Below, piece after piece: positions 1-8,627 of a stretch of DNA of 64,000 nucleotides. Location of the stretch: the NCBI RefSeq assembly GCF_963666675.1, contig NZ_OY762929.1, positions 4,218,001 to 4,282,000 on the forward strand, written 5' to 3'. The notes under the pieces are model-generated. The model worked only from the letters and a program-made list of their open reading frames with translations. It was not told the DNA's origin and made no database searches. Every line of letters begins with the position of its first letter. Position 1 is the stretch's first letter. Position numbers and translations under genes: made by a program. The stretch is from an uncultured Desulfobacter sp. (lineage in GTDB: Bacteria > Desulfobacterota > Desulfobacteria > Desulfobacterales > Desulfobacteraceae).

Positions 1-610
1 GGGTGGAAGCCCCGTCACTGTCCGTATCTGCATCCCACTCCTGGTGTTCATTGCCCTTTGCATCTACAAAATCAATGGTAAATCCGCTAATATTTTCTGC
101 AACAACCGGATCTGAGCACGAATCCGGCTCCCTGTCGTCGGCAATGGGCCGCTCAAACCGGCAAAGGTCAAACAGGTCCTGATTGTTTTTTCGAACGTAA
201 TAGGTCACGCGAACGACACCGGACGGTCTGCGCCGCCCCGTCTGAATTCCTGAAAGGACCGCCAATTCAAGCAAAGAATATGTCTCTCCCCCCACACTCT
301 CCTCACTGCCGGTCATCTGAAACGCATCCCCCGTCTGATCATCAACACTGTTCTGAACACTGATGATTTTAGGGTCGGGCACATACATTTGGGTCAAATC
401 ATCCAGAATGCGTCTGAATGCGTCCTTGGCCCGTTCATTATAACCAACGCCGTCTGCAATGGACTGACCTGTGGAAAGAAACGCATTGAACGATGAAAAC
501 AACATGACCATAACAAATGAAAAAATAACCAGGGCCACCATCACCTCGATCAAGGTGAAGCCGTCGTCCGGTCGTTTAACTTGCAGGGGCAAACCTGAAT
601 GTCTCAACAT
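1..610 (-). CDS. gspJ: Type II secretion minor pseudopilin GspJ (partial, C-terminus outside window)
   Basis: The reading frame starts at an ATG whose last base is 608 and stays open to the window edge, so the C-terminus is missing. About 15 residues in there is a type IV pilin-like leader ending DDGFTLIEVMVAL, with glycine before the mature phenylalanine and glutamate at +5, which is the prepilin peptidase site. A hydrophobic helix follows. Downstream text such as RRILDDLTQMY and a Tyr/Arg-rich beta region fit GspJ. It overlaps the end of gspI by 35 bases, consistent with translational coupling in a G-H-I-J operon. GspJ forms the pseudopilus tip with GspI and GspK; gspK is expected beyond the edge. 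The product name rests on gene order as much as on sequence. Confidence 0.85.
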   Translation of the reverse strand, partial: MLRHSGLPLQVKRPDDGFTLIEVMVALVIFSFVMVMLFSSFNAFLSTGQSIADGVGYNERAKDAFRRILDDLTQMYVPDPKIISVQNSVDDQTGDAFQMTGSEESVGGETYSLLELAVLSGIQTGRRRPSGVVRVTYYVRKNNQDLFDLCRFERPIADDREPDSCSDPVVAENISGFTIDFVDAKGNEHQEWDADTDSDGAST

Positions 611-1004
611 GGTAGGACCGATTCCCCTGTTCCCGTGTTATTTCCAGTTCAATTTTTTGAAGTGTGCCTGCCTCTTCGGCCATATCCGGCATGATATCAG
701 AAAGATTCCCGGAGACATCCGTCACCTCACACTGCCAGGCATATCCGTCAAACGCCTCGTCAAATTCACCGTGCAACTCCGGGTCACTTATGGAAAGCTC
801 GATGTGGGAAAGGGCCTTGGCGGCAAGATACCGGGCGGTTGTCTGGAAATCATCGGCCCCGGCAAGATTAATGGTCCCGGACTGCATCCGAAACAATGCC
901 GTCATCACCGTTGCAATAATGGCCATGGCCACAATCACCTCAATCAGGGTAAAGCCTGCCGGCCAATGCCGGCGGCCTTCATATGCAGTCTTCATAGGAG
1001 ACAT
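576..1004 (-). CDS. gspI: Type II secretion minor pseudopilin GspI
   Basis: This 142-residue protein has a short basic leader and the prepilin motif GFTLIEVIVAMAIIATV, giving a prepilin peptidase cleavage after glycine and Glu+5. Length and position between gspH and gspJ match GspI, which helps form the pseudopilus tip complex in the periplasm. The start overlaps the end of gspH by 26 bases. A second in-frame ATG three codons later is equally possible; neither has a strong ribosome binding site, which fits coupled translation. Confidence 0.85.
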   Translation of the reverse strand: MSPMKTAYEGRRHWPAGFTLIEVIVAMAIIATVMTALFRMQSGTINLAGADDFQTTARYLAAKALSHIELSISDPELHGEFDEAFDGYAWQCEVTDVSGNLSDIMPDMAEEAGTLQKIELEITREQGNRSYHVETFRFAPAS

Positions 1005-1563
1005 ATCGGTCTATCAAATGAACTTTTTTCTGGAACATACGTATCTGAATGGTCATCTCCCGGCTCTCTTCCCGGACATGGACCAGCGCCCGGTCCGAAT
1101 ACCCTTTGCTGAAAAAACAAATGGTTTTATCATCATCGGCCCTCGTGTTGTCATCCGGGAATTCCAGATTCAGCAATGTCAGATCCCCGTTCAAAGATAC
1201 GCCGTTATTCATGGCCGATTGAAGGGTGTCTTCATCCATTGTGTCGTCGGTCACATACATTTTCCCAGCCCCCGTATCCACATAAAGGGTAATATTTTTA
1301 TTTTCCACCATGGCCTGAATTTTTAAATTTTCAAAAAATTGGATCATGGCCGAGACGTTATCAGAGGCATCAGACGCCAAATGAATCTGCCTGAACAATG
1401 GAACTGAAAACATCAGTGCAACGGATAAGATACCGATCACGACGATCAGTTCAACAAATGTGAAGCCAACATGATTTAAATGACACCCCGAACAGGTCGT
1501 TGACCTGCTTTCATTCTTTAATTTGGCTCGGCGCTGGGAAAACAACAGACCAGGGCGTCCCAT
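979..1563 (-). CDS. gspH: Type II secretion minor pseudopilin GspH
   Basis: The 194-residue product has a long, Cys-containing leader of about 32 residues and then GFTFVELIVVIGILSVA, a prepilin N-terminus with Glu+5. The following region resembles the GspH/FimT beta domain. It begins six bases after the gspG stop. The leader is longer than the usual 6-15 residues, so the true start may be internal, although the only good upstream Shine-Dalgarno-like sequence (AGGA) is before the annotated ATG. GspH is thought to link the minor tip complex to the major pseudopilin. Confidence 0.82.
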   Translation of the reverse strand: MGRPGLLFSQRRAKLKNESRSTTCSGCHLNHVGFTFVELIVVIGILSVALMFSVPLFRQIHLASDASDNVSAMIQFFENLKIQAMVENKNITLYVDTGAGKMYVTDDTMDEDTLQSAMNNGVSLNGDLTLLNLEFPDDNTRADDDKTICFFSKGYSDRALVHVREESREMTIQIRMFQKKVHLIDRYVSYEDCI

Positions 1564-1568
1564 GACTG

Positions 1569-2039
1569 TTATTCCTGCTCTTCCCAGTTGGTGACGTCCG
1601 CATTGATGCCCTCCCCGCCTGACTCAAAATCCGCGCCATATGAGATCAGATCAAACGTCCCGTGTACACCGGGGCACAGGTAGACATATTCGCTGCCCCA
1701 CGGATCTTTGGGTACCCGGTTCTTTTCAAAATACCCGTTTTCATTCCAGTTTCGGGGAACAGGATCGGTGGTCGGCTTTTCAACCAGGGCCAAAAGCCCC
1801 TGTTCCGTGGTGGGATAAAACCCGTTGTCCAGTTTGTACATTTTAAGGCTGGTTTCAATGGCGGCAATATCCACCTGGGCTTTGACGACTTTTGCCTTGT
1901 CCGCCTTATCCATATACCTTGGTACAATGGCACCGGCCAGAATCCCCAGGATGATAACCACCACCATCAACTCAATAAAGGAAAACCCTGACTGGTTTCC
2001 AATCTGCCTGAATACTTTCTTGCACACCCGTTCAAACAT
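1569..2039 (-). CDS. gspG: Type II secretion major pseudopilin GspG
   Basis: A near-complete GspG: leader, cleavage motif SGFSFIELMVVVIILGILA, then the conserved YKLDNGFYPTTEQGL and DPWGSEY segments of the major pseudopilin, and a C-terminal acidic loop (SYGADFESGGEGINAD) where the family binds calcium. It assembles into the periplasmic pseudopilus that pushes substrates through the GspD secretin. First gene of the visible G-H-I-J operon. An in-frame GTG two codons upstream (ending at 2045) is the alternative start; the ATG is better spaced from GGCGG. Confidence 0.93.
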   Translation of the reverse strand: MFERVCKKVFRQIGNQSGFSFIELMVVVIILGILAGAIVPRYMDKADKAKVVKAQVDIAAIETSLKMYKLDNGFYPTTEQGLLALVEKPTTDPVPRNWNENGYFEKNRVPKDPWGSEYVYLCPGVHGTFDLISYGADFESGGEGINADVTNWEEQE

Positions 2040-2180
2040 GTTCACCGCCTGTAATTATTGCCTTTCAGTCAGTTAATAAGAAATATTTAATCACCAATGC
2101 CGCCAGGATTATTAAAAAAATAAAACCAAATAACAAGAAAAAACATTCTGCTAATTTTTTGACACTCTTATAAAACTCAA

Positions 2181-3341
2181 TTAGGCGGTGACAACTTGAT
2201 TGCGCCCATTTTTTTTCGCCGTATACATTGCCCCATCGGCAGTTTTTAGTAAATCGTCAATATTCGAGGCATCATCGGGAAAGGTACCCACACCGATACT
2301 GACGGTGATGGGAACAGATTGCTGCCCGGCAGATAGAAAAATGTGAGATGAACTTATTTCTGACCGTATCCGTTCGGCAATTTGTGAAGCCTCTTTTTTT
2401 GATGAATCAGGCAAAAGAACCAAAAACTCTTCTCCCCCAAACCGGCCAAACACATCATCACTTCTCATAAGTTTTTGGGTTGTTTCGGCAAATGCTTTTA
2501 ACACAATATCTCCTGCATCATGCCCGAAGTTATCATTAACCGATTTGAATTTATCAATATCAATCAGTAAGATTGAAAAACATGTTTTTTTTAAATCCGC
2601 CTGTTTTTTATACAATCGCGACAAATGAAAATCCAAGGCCTTTCTGTTGAAAATCCCGGTAAGCGGATCATGCAAAGAAAGATCCTTCAATTTTTTGCGC
2701 TCCCTGGTCAGCCAAACACTGCCTGCAATTCCCATGAGAAGCCCCGTGAAGATAGCAAATGTTGTAAACACCAGCCCTTTAATTTTATGATTCTCAATTT
2801 TTGAATAGAGGTCTGCAATCATTTTCCCCTTGCGCGCTGTCAATTGGTTCAACTCAACAGCGATTTTGTCAACACTTTCGTCAAAATCTTCCATTAGCGC
2901 TGCAATTATGGGATGATTACAGCCATCTTCTTTCGGTTTGCTCCTCAGCAGCAGGTCACCTTTTCTTTTTGCAATCTCCCAATCTGCTTTTAATGGTAAT
3001 AGAATATCATAATCTGCTTCCAGACTCTTTACACTGAAGATTTTCTGGAATACGGTTTCTACCTGCCGGCTTAACATTATCCAATTTTGTTTCTCTTCTT
3101 CCCCGCCATGGATAATATAGTCATTGGGAGGCATGACGACATTTATCAAAGCGACCTGAAGCTCGTGGATCGGTTGAATTTGGTTTAATTGTGCATCAAC
3201 AACTATTTCAAGACTGTGAAATACCGGGCGGTATGAGACTAAAAAAACAAAAATCATAAACGACACAATGGGGAGTATGGTCAAAGAGATAACCAAAAAA
3301 TATCTGTTCCGTCTGGAGAATATAAATCTATTTAAATTCAT
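2181..3341 (-). CDS. Membrane-anchored diguanylate cyclase (GGDEF domain)
   Basis: The start is placed at the ATG preceded by AAGGAG four bases upstream; a longer frame upstream has no such site. Of about 386 residues, the N-terminus holds a transmembrane helix (near residues 12-32), a roughly 170-residue periplasmic sensor region, a second helix, then a GGDEF domain. The active-site loop reads GGEEF and an RSDD sequence lies exactly five residues before it, matching the RxxD inhibitory site for c-di-GMP feedback. The catalytic signature is therefore intact and the protein should make c-di-GMP from two GTP. The ligand of the periplasmic region cannot be told from sequence. It is a stand-alone gene. 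Confidence 0.9.
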   Translation of the reverse strand: MNLNRFIFSRRNRYFLVISLTILPIVSFMIFVFLVSYRPVFHSLEIVVDAQLNQIQPIHELQVALINVVMPPNDYIIHGGEEEKQNWIMLSRQVETVFQKIFSVKSLEADYDILLPLKADWEIAKRKGDLLLRSKPKEDGCNHPIIAALMEDFDESVDKIAVELNQLTARKGKMIADLYSKIENHKIKGLVFTTFAIFTGLLMGIAGSVWLTRERKKLKDLSLHDPLTGIFNRKALDFHLSRLYKKQADLKKTCFSILLIDIDKFKSVNDNFGHDAGDIVLKAFAETTQKLMRSDDVFGRFGGEEFLVLLPDSSKKEASQIAERIRSEISSSHIFLSAGQQSVPITVSIGVGTFPDDASNIDDLLKTADGAMYTAKKNGRNQVVTA

Positions 3342-3516
3342 ACAACTCCTTATGTCTTTAGTTCCTTTAAAAATAATGACCAGTGGTGACTGTTTGAGGG
3401 TTTTTGTGTACCAAATAATATACGCTGGCACCATTTCGAGCAAGAGTTAAGCCTTTTTCACCATATATCATCATGAAATTTTACAGGATGATCGCCTCGA
3501 AAATCCGGCCCTGTCA

Positions 3517-3545
3517 TTGACCCTTGGCACCCCCTCTGGTATAAA
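3517..3545 (+). promoter_or_regulatory. Sigma-70 type promoter for dnaX
   Basis: TTGACC at 3517-3522 and TATAAA at 3540-3545 are separated by exactly 17 bases, and lie about 46 bases before the chosen dnaX ATG. The match to housekeeping -35/-10 elements is good, and the position argues against the longer TTG-initiated frame that would start inside the promoter. Confidence 0.65.
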
Positions 3546-3591
3546 GCCTTGTACCGTTTACAAAGAAATATCAAAGGCCTTTAATTACACC

Positions 3592-5370
3592 ATGTCATAC
3601 CAGGTTCTGGCATTAAAATATCGACCCCAGACATTTTCAGAAGTTGTTGGACAGGCGCATGTAACCACCACCCTGACCAACGCCATTTCCGGAAACAGGG
3701 TGCCCCATGCGCTTTTGCTGGCAGGCCCCAGGGGCACCGGAAAAACCACCATTGCCCGTATCATGGCCAAGGCCATGACATGTCAAACCGGGCCGACGGC
3801 CTCGCCGTGCAACGAATGCGGAATCTGCAAAGACATTATAAACGGGCATTGTGCCGATGTATTTGAAATTGACGGTGCCTCCAACAACAGCGTGGAGCAG
3901 ATCCGTGAACTCAGGGACAATGTGGCCTACATGCCCTCTGCGGCCCGATACAAAATCTATATCATTGATGAAGTCCACATGCTTTCGGTGGCGGCGTTTA
4001 ATGCGCTGCTCAAAACCCTGGAAGAGCCCCCGGACCACGTTCTTTTCATCTTTGCCACCACGGAAGTCCATAAAATCCCGGCCACCATTTTGTCCCGGTG
4101 CCAGCGCCATGATCTGTCACGCATAACCCTGGACAAAATCTGCGCGCATTTAGAAAGGTTGTGCCAAAAGGAAGGATATACCGTTGAAAAAGAGGGACTG
4201 GAACTGATCGCATTAGAGGCGGACGGCTCCATCAGGGACAGCCTGAGCCTTCTGGACCGGATTCTTTCCGCCGGGCCTGAGCGGGAGATTGACCGGCAAA
4301 TGATCGCCCAGAGGCTTCGGGGCACGGACCGTCGCACGCTTTTTGCCATATCTTCGGCTGTATTGGAAAGAAACGGGGTCCAACTCATTGACCTTGTCGC
4401 CAAAATCAATGATTCCGGCATGGACTTGAAAGAATTTTATTCGGGCATCATTGCCCAGTTCAGGAATCTGAACATCATCCGCCTGTGCGGCAAGAAGAGT
4501 CCGGTTCTCAATATGATTGAAACCGAAAAACTTGAGCTTGACCGGATGTGCCACAATTTTTCGCCTGCGTATATAGGGATGCTGCTGGATCTTCTATTAA
4601 AGGAAGAGAGCATTGTGCGGTTTGCATCCCATACCCAGACCGCTGTGGAGATGGTGCTGCTCAAAATGATCCAGATTGAACCCGAAGTCCGGCTTGATGA
4701 AATCATCACCAAGGTAGACCTGCTGGCACGCCAAATGGAGAATCGTTTGGCGCACACAGGGGTAAATTCAGCGCCAATCCAACATGATACAGCTGCACGG
4801 ACATCGGTGCAGCCACCAGCAAAGATGCCCGGCAACGAGCCGGCCGCACCTGCGTCTTCACCAGCCCCGCGACCGATACCGGTGCCAGATCCCCCACCCT
4901 ATGAACCGGAACAAGCACCGATGCCATCAGGTATCCCGAACTATCCACCGGACGCTTCCGGTTCCTTTAGTTCTCCTGAACCGGCCTCCCCTGAGCCCCA
5001 GGTGCAAGCGCAACAGGGACAGGCAAGCTGGCCGCAGTTCATGGACGTGCTTCAACGTGAGCACCCCTTTATTTTCGGATTATTTTCCAAAGGCCAGGCG
5101 GATACATCGGCCTCTGATAAAGTGATTGTAACCCTTGCATCCTGCTCCGGGTTTGAAAAATCCAGGCTCAACACCAAAACCAAAGCACTGACGGCACTGG
5201 GAGAACAGCATTTAGGCAAAACCATTGAGGTTAAAATAGAAAACAACGGCCAAGGCCCCAAAGATGATACCATCAGCCGGCAAGCGTCCCAGCAAAAGGC
5301 GGTACAAGCTGCAGCAGGCCACCCCATGGTCCAGCATGCGGTACGCTTATTTGACGCAGATATCATATAA
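3592..5370 (+). CDS. dnaX: DNA polymerase III subunit tau/gamma
   Basis: Clamp-loader ATPase of the replicative polymerase. Translation begins with the family's MSYQVLALKYRP. Walker A GPRGTGKT is at residues 45-52. The zinc site uses Cys64, Cys73, Cys76 and Cys79. Walker B IIDEVH follows near 125, then the sensor region around the SRC motif. After about residue 370 comes a Pro/Ala-rich linker (roughly 395-490) and a C-terminal domain for polymerase or helicase contact. Length (592 residues) fits a full tau; I saw no obvious slippery A-run that would make a gamma form by frameshift. It is followed directly by a dispersed repeat whose first bases form the stop codon. Confidence 0.95.
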   Translation: MSYQVLALKYRPQTFSEVVGQAHVTTTLTNAISGNRVPHALLLAGPRGTGKTTIARIMAKAMTCQTGPTASPCNECGICKDIINGHCADVFEIDGASNNSVEQIRELRDNVAYMPSAARYKIYIIDEVHMLSVAAFNALLKTLEEPPDHVLFIFATTEVHKIPATILSRCQRHDLSRITLDKICAHLERLCQKEGYTVEKEGLELIALEADGSIRDSLSLLDRILSAGPEREIDRQMIAQRLRGTDRRTLFAISSAVLERNGVQLIDLVAKINDSGMDLKEFYSGIIAQFRNLNIIRLCGKKSPVLNMIETEKLELDRMCHNFSPAYIGMLLDLLLKEESIVRFASHTQTAVEMVLLKMIQIEPEVRLDEIITKVDLLARQMENRLAHTGVNSAPIQHDTAARTSVQPPAKMPGNEPAAPASSPAPRPIPVPDPPPYEPEQAPMPSGIPNYPPDASGSFSSPEPASPEPQVQAQQGQASWPQFMDVLQREHPFIFGLFSKGQADTSASDKVIVTLASCSGFEKSRLNTKTKALTALGEQHLGKTIEVKIENNGQGPKDDTISRQASQQKAVQAAAGHPMVQHAVRLFDADII

Positions 5371-5464
5371 CAGCCATGGGCTGACCTGACATATCAGCAC
5401 TGAAGGACAGCCCACAACGAATGTTAAAAGAACTCAGCAACTTACTGAGCTCGTTCATATAAAA
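5368..5464 (+). repeat. Dispersed two-stem repeat, copy A, overlapping the dnaX stop
   Basis: Begins with the TAA stop codon of dnaX and reads TAACAGCCATGGGCTGACC. GGGCTG pairs with CAGCCC about 24 bases later, and a second stem (CTCAG/CTGAG) precedes TTCATATAAA. Related copies lie at 10018-10209, 26999-27098, 33455-33505 and 38730-38826. The remaining stretch to ybaB (5465-5671) is AT-rich, with a TATAAT at 5643 and a good ribosome binding site, but no gene. Confidence 0.8.
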
Positions 5465-5671
5465 CGGTGCCGGACCATTCGTGAACGACTAAATATAACC
5501 TAAAAAATGCAAGCTCATAGCAACACAGTGTATTTGTTGATCGTTTATCAAAAAGCTGGTGAGTTCGAAAGCTTAATAACTCATTGAATTTGAACGTCTT
5601 TCAAAATATCACTGCAACTTTTAGGTATAAAATAAACTTAATTATAATATTTACCCAAAAGGAGTGACCCC

Positions 5672-5980
5672 ATGAAAAATATGAACAGCATGATGAAACA
5701 GGCCCAGAAACTGCAAAAAAAAATGCTCCAGGCCCAACAGGATCTGGCAACCAAAACCGTTGAAGCAAGTGCCGGCGGCGGTATGGTAAAAGTGGTGGCC
5801 AACGGTGCCCAGAAAATTGAATCCATTGCCCTTGAAAAAGAGATAGTTGACCCCGAAGATGTTGAAATGCTCCAGGATCTTGTGCTTGCCGCTGTGAATG
5901 ACGCCTTGAAAAAATCCCAGGACATGGTTTCTGCTGAAATGGGTAAACTGACCGGCGGCATGAATATTCCCGGCATGTAA
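5672..5980 (+). CDS. ybaB: YbaB/EbfC family nucleoid-associated protein
   Basis: A 102-residue DNA-binding protein that forms a tweezer-like dimer. The N-terminal helix is Met/Gln/Lys-rich (MNSMMKQAQKLQKKM), followed by the conserved core with the VEASAGGGMVKVVANG segment. The start has an excellent AAAAGGAGTG ribosome binding site. It sits between dnaX and recR, the classical dnaX-ybaB-recR order, supporting a role linked to DNA replication and repair. Confidence 0.95.
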   Translation: MKNMNSMMKQAQKLQKKMLQAQQDLATKTVEASAGGGMVKVVANGAQKIESIALEKEIVDPEDVEMLQDLVLAAVNDALKKSQDMVSAEMGKLTGGMNIPGM

Positions 5981-6007
5981 TGTTTCCTAAATCCACCAGA
6001 GACCATT

Positions 6008-6607
6008 TTGAACCATTACCCTGAAGCCATCGTCAAGCTGATTCATTCGCTTTCCACCCTGCCGGGAATCGGAAAGAAAACAGCCGAGCGGTTGGCCCTT
6101 CATATTCTTCATGCCCCGGACCATGAAGCGGCAACCCTGGCTGCAGATATCATTGAACTGAAAAAAAGTGTCAGGTTATGTGCATCTTGTTTTGCACTCA
6201 CGGATCGGGAAACCTGCCGGATCTGCTCGGACCCCGGCCGGGACCGTGGTGTCATCTGCGTGGTGGAAAACCCCACGGACATGGCTGCCATTGAAAAATC
6301 CGGGGGCTTTTCAGGCGTATACCATATCCTTGGCGGCGCCCTGTCTCCCATTGACGGCATCGGCCCCAAAGACATCCGCCTGGCCGAACTGTTCAGGCGG
6401 GCCCGGGGCAAGGATGTCAGGGAAATCATTCTTGCCACCCGGACCAACGTCGAAGGTGAAGCAACGGCGGCCTACATCCGGGGCAAACTGGCAACAACAC
6501 ATGTTAAAATCACCCGAATTGCTTCGGGTATACCCATGGGCGGGGATCTTCAGTATGTGGACCCCCTGACAATGCAAAAAGCCATGGAAAAACGTTACGG
6601 GATCTGA
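6008..6607 (+). CDS. recR: Recombination mediator RecR
   Basis: 199 residues, the usual RecR length. It holds an N-terminal helix-hairpin-helix (LSTLPGIGKKTAERLALH), a four-cysteine zinc finger (CASC...CRIC, about residues 58-73), a Toprim domain (VICVVENPTDMAAIE) and the C-terminal LGGALSPIDGIGP region. Together with RecF/RecO it loads RecA on gapped DNA. The only suitable initiator is a TTG at 6008; no ATG precedes the conserved N-terminus. The next gene starts three bases after its stop. Confidence 0.95.
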   Translation: MNHYPEAIVKLIHSLSTLPGIGKKTAERLALHILHAPDHEAATLAADIIELKKSVRLCASCFALTDRETCRICSDPGRDRGVICVVENPTDMAAIEKSGGFSGVYHILGGALSPIDGIGPKDIRLAELFRRARGKDVREIILATRTNVEGEATAAYIRGKLATTHVKITRIASGIPMGGDLQYVDPLTMQKAMEKRYGI

Positions 6608-6610
6608 AAA

Positions 6611-7021
6611 TTGACATCTGAAGATATTTTTGACTGTAAATTATGTGGCGAGTGCTGCAAAGGGTTTGGCGGCACCTATGTGGATGAAAAGGATATTAAA
6701 AAAATCTGTGATTATATCCAGGCAGATCCCGACACCTTTGTGGAAAAATATTGTGACATGTCCGGCTCAAGGCCGGTGCTCACCCTGGGGGAAAACGGAA
6801 GCTGTATCTTCTTTGATCCGAAACAGCAGTGCACCATCCATCCGGTCAAGCCCTACATGTGCCGGGCCTGGCCCTTCATAAAGGCATTGATTCATCATCC
6901 GGAAAACTGGGAGATCATGGCAAACTCCTGCCCGGGTATGAAAAAAGGCGTTCCCCCCGAAAATATTTCGCGCATAGCGGCCATAGAGACACAAAAGCTG
7001 GACAAAGCGTTTAACCGCTAG
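6611..7021 (+). CDS. YkgJ family cysteine-cluster protein
   Basis: The protein has the PF03692 pattern: CKLCGECCKGFGG near the N-terminus, then C-x2-HPVKPYMCRAWPF in the middle, and a further Cys later. These cysteines are thought to bind zinc or an iron-sulfur cluster; biochemical function is unknown. Translation likely begins at TTG 6611, immediately after recR, so it is probably co-transcribed with recR. Its stop overlaps the convergent motB stop by four bases. Confidence 0.8.
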   Translation: MTSEDIFDCKLCGECCKGFGGTYVDEKDIKKICDYIQADPDTFVEKYCDMSGSRPVLTLGENGSCIFFDPKQQCTIHPVKPYMCRAWPFIKALIHHPENWEIMANSCPGMKKGVPPENISRIAAIETQKLDKAFNR

Positions 7022-7830
7022 CGAGGGTTCTTATACATGTCTTCAAACTGGCGGGCAATACTGTCACGCTCATAAACAATCTCCACCCGCCGGTTCCGGG
7101 CACGGCCCTGGGGCGTATCATTGGTGGCCACAGGATGAAACTGGGCATAGCCTTCAGCGGAGATATAAAAGGGAGGGACCCCGTTTGCCACCAGCAAGCG
7201 CGTAACAGTTGACGCCCTGGCCGAAGACAACTCCCAGTTCGATGGAAAAAGAGACGACGAAATCGGCTCGGAATCGGTATGTCCCCGGACCCTTACATGA
7301 TAAGCAAGGCGCGACAGAACCGACGCCAGCCTTGCAAGTATCTCCATCCCCTTGGGAGACAACCGGGTGCCGCCGGCTGAAAACAGCAGCAGATCGGACA
7401 TGGTGATGACCACACCGGCTTCGGTTTTGGTCACACTGACCTCTCCACCCAGTTTATTGAAAAGGACCAGTTCCCTCACTTCGGAAACAATATCATCCAT
7501 CTCTTTTTCAATCATGCCGCCGAGCTCATCAACGGACTGGTTATCCGTTTCCTGTTCCGAAGGTACCGGACGCATGATCAACCCCTCCCGGGTACCGGAT
7601 TCAGGCACGGCCTGGGCGCCCAGAGCACTTCTCAGGGATTTGACCAGTTCTTTGTAAGTCTCCTGCTGGGTGGTACTCATGGCAAACAAAAGAACAAAGA
7701 AACACATCAACAGCGTTACCAGATCCGCAAAGGTTGCCATCCATGCCGGCGCACCTTCGGTGACATTGATAACCTCTTGTTTGATGACCTTTTTTTTCTG
7801 GCCACCTGATTCTTCGTCGTTTTCAGCCAT
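7018..7830 (-). CDS. motB: Flagellar motor stator protein MotB (OmpA-type C-terminus)
   Basis: 270 residues. A charged cytoplasmic N-terminus is followed by one membrane helix containing WMATFADLVTLLMCFFVLLF; the aspartate in FADLV is the proton-carrying residue of MotB. The C-terminal OmpA-like peptidoglycan-binding domain carries VRGHTDSEPISS and NRRVEI. MotB anchors the stator to the cell wall and with MotA forms the ion channel driving flagellar rotation. It lies 30 bases downstream of motA in the same operon. A role in a non-flagellar motor (gliding or ExbB/D-like) cannot be excluded, but the architecture is standard MotB. Confidence 0.92.
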   Translation of the reverse strand: MAENDEESGGQKKKVIKQEVINVTEGAPAWMATFADLVTLLMCFFVLLFAMSTTQQETYKELVKSLRSALGAQAVPESGTREGLIMRPVPSEQETDNQSVDELGGMIEKEMDDIVSEVRELVLFNKLGGEVSVTKTEAGVVITMSDLLLFSAGGTRLSPKGMEILARLASVLSRLAYHVRVRGHTDSEPISSSLFPSNWELSSARASTVTRLLVANGVPPFYISAEGYAQFHPVATNDTPQGRARNRRVEIVYERDSIARQFEDMYKNPR

Positions 7831-7860
7831 GCTGTTGTCCTTACCCTTAACCCTCTGGAA

Positions 7861-8622
7861 TTACTTTTTATCTTCCTTGGCGCCATCGCCCAAATAGACC
7901 TTGAGCTTATCTTCCATCAATTTTGGGTGTTCACCTTCCCGGATGGATAAAATGCCCTCGTAAACAATATTCATATTTGTAATTTCGGCATCGGTACGCC
8001 CTTTAAGCTTATCGCTCATGGGAATAAAAAATAAATTGGCCATGATGGCCCCGTAAAATGTGGTGATCATGGCAACGGCCATTTTCGGCCCAATGGTGGA
8101 GGGGTCATCGAGATTGGCCAGCATCTGCACAAGGCCGATCAAGGTGCCAATCATACCGAATGCCGGTGCATAGGCCGCCATGGCGGCAAAAATGTCGGAA
8201 CCGGTCTCCAGACCCTTTTTGGTCAGCTCCATCTTCTTTTCCATAATCTGCCCGATATCTTCGGTCTTGACCCCGTCAACGGTCATCTGCAGGGCCTGGG
8301 CCAGGTAGGGATCAGACGTACTCTGGATATCACCTTCAATGGAGAGCAGCCCACCTTTTCTGGCCTTGTTGGATATTTCCGTAAGATTGGCAATGATGTC
8401 TTCGGCCTTTTCAATTTTGAACATAAACACCTTGATCGCGGTTTTAATGATGCCGATGACATCACCTAAGGGGAAGCCGATCATGGTTGCGGCAATGGTT
8501 CCGCCCACAACAATGAGAATAGAGGGAATATTAATGAACATACCGATGGGACCGCCCAGAAGGATGGTGCCCAGAATGAATCCGATCCCTGAAACAACAC
8601 CGATTACCGAAGAAATATCCAT
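7861..8622 (-). CDS. motA: Flagellar motor stator protein MotA
   Basis: 253 residues with four hydrophobic segments. The first reads VIGVVSGIGFILGTILLGG and is followed by the conserved PSILIVVGGTIAATMI; the last pair includes AMAAYAPAFGMIGTLIGLVQML, the MotA/ExbB signature. The large cytoplasmic loop between helices 2 and 3 contacts the rotor. It begins six bases after the stop of the upstream HD-GYP-like gene, and motB follows, so the three are an operon. Confidence 0.93.
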   Translation of the reverse strand: MDISSVIGVVSGIGFILGTILLGGPIGMFINIPSILIVVGGTIAATMIGFPLGDVIGIIKTAIKVFMFKIEKAEDIIANLTEISNKARKGGLLSIEGDIQSTSDPYLAQALQMTVDGVKTEDIGQIMEKKMELTKKGLETGSDIFAAMAAYAPAFGMIGTLIGLVQMLANLDDPSTIGPKMAVAMITTFYGAIMANLFFIPMSDKLKGRTDAEITNMNIVYEGILSIREGEHPKLMEDKLKVYLGDGAKEDKK

Positions 8623-8627
8623 TCGTT

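Noticed and set aside
4186..5370. Programmed frameshift in dnaX giving a gamma subunit
   Set aside because: I found no A-AAA-AAG type slippery heptamer with a following stem in the linker region; only the full-length product is supported.
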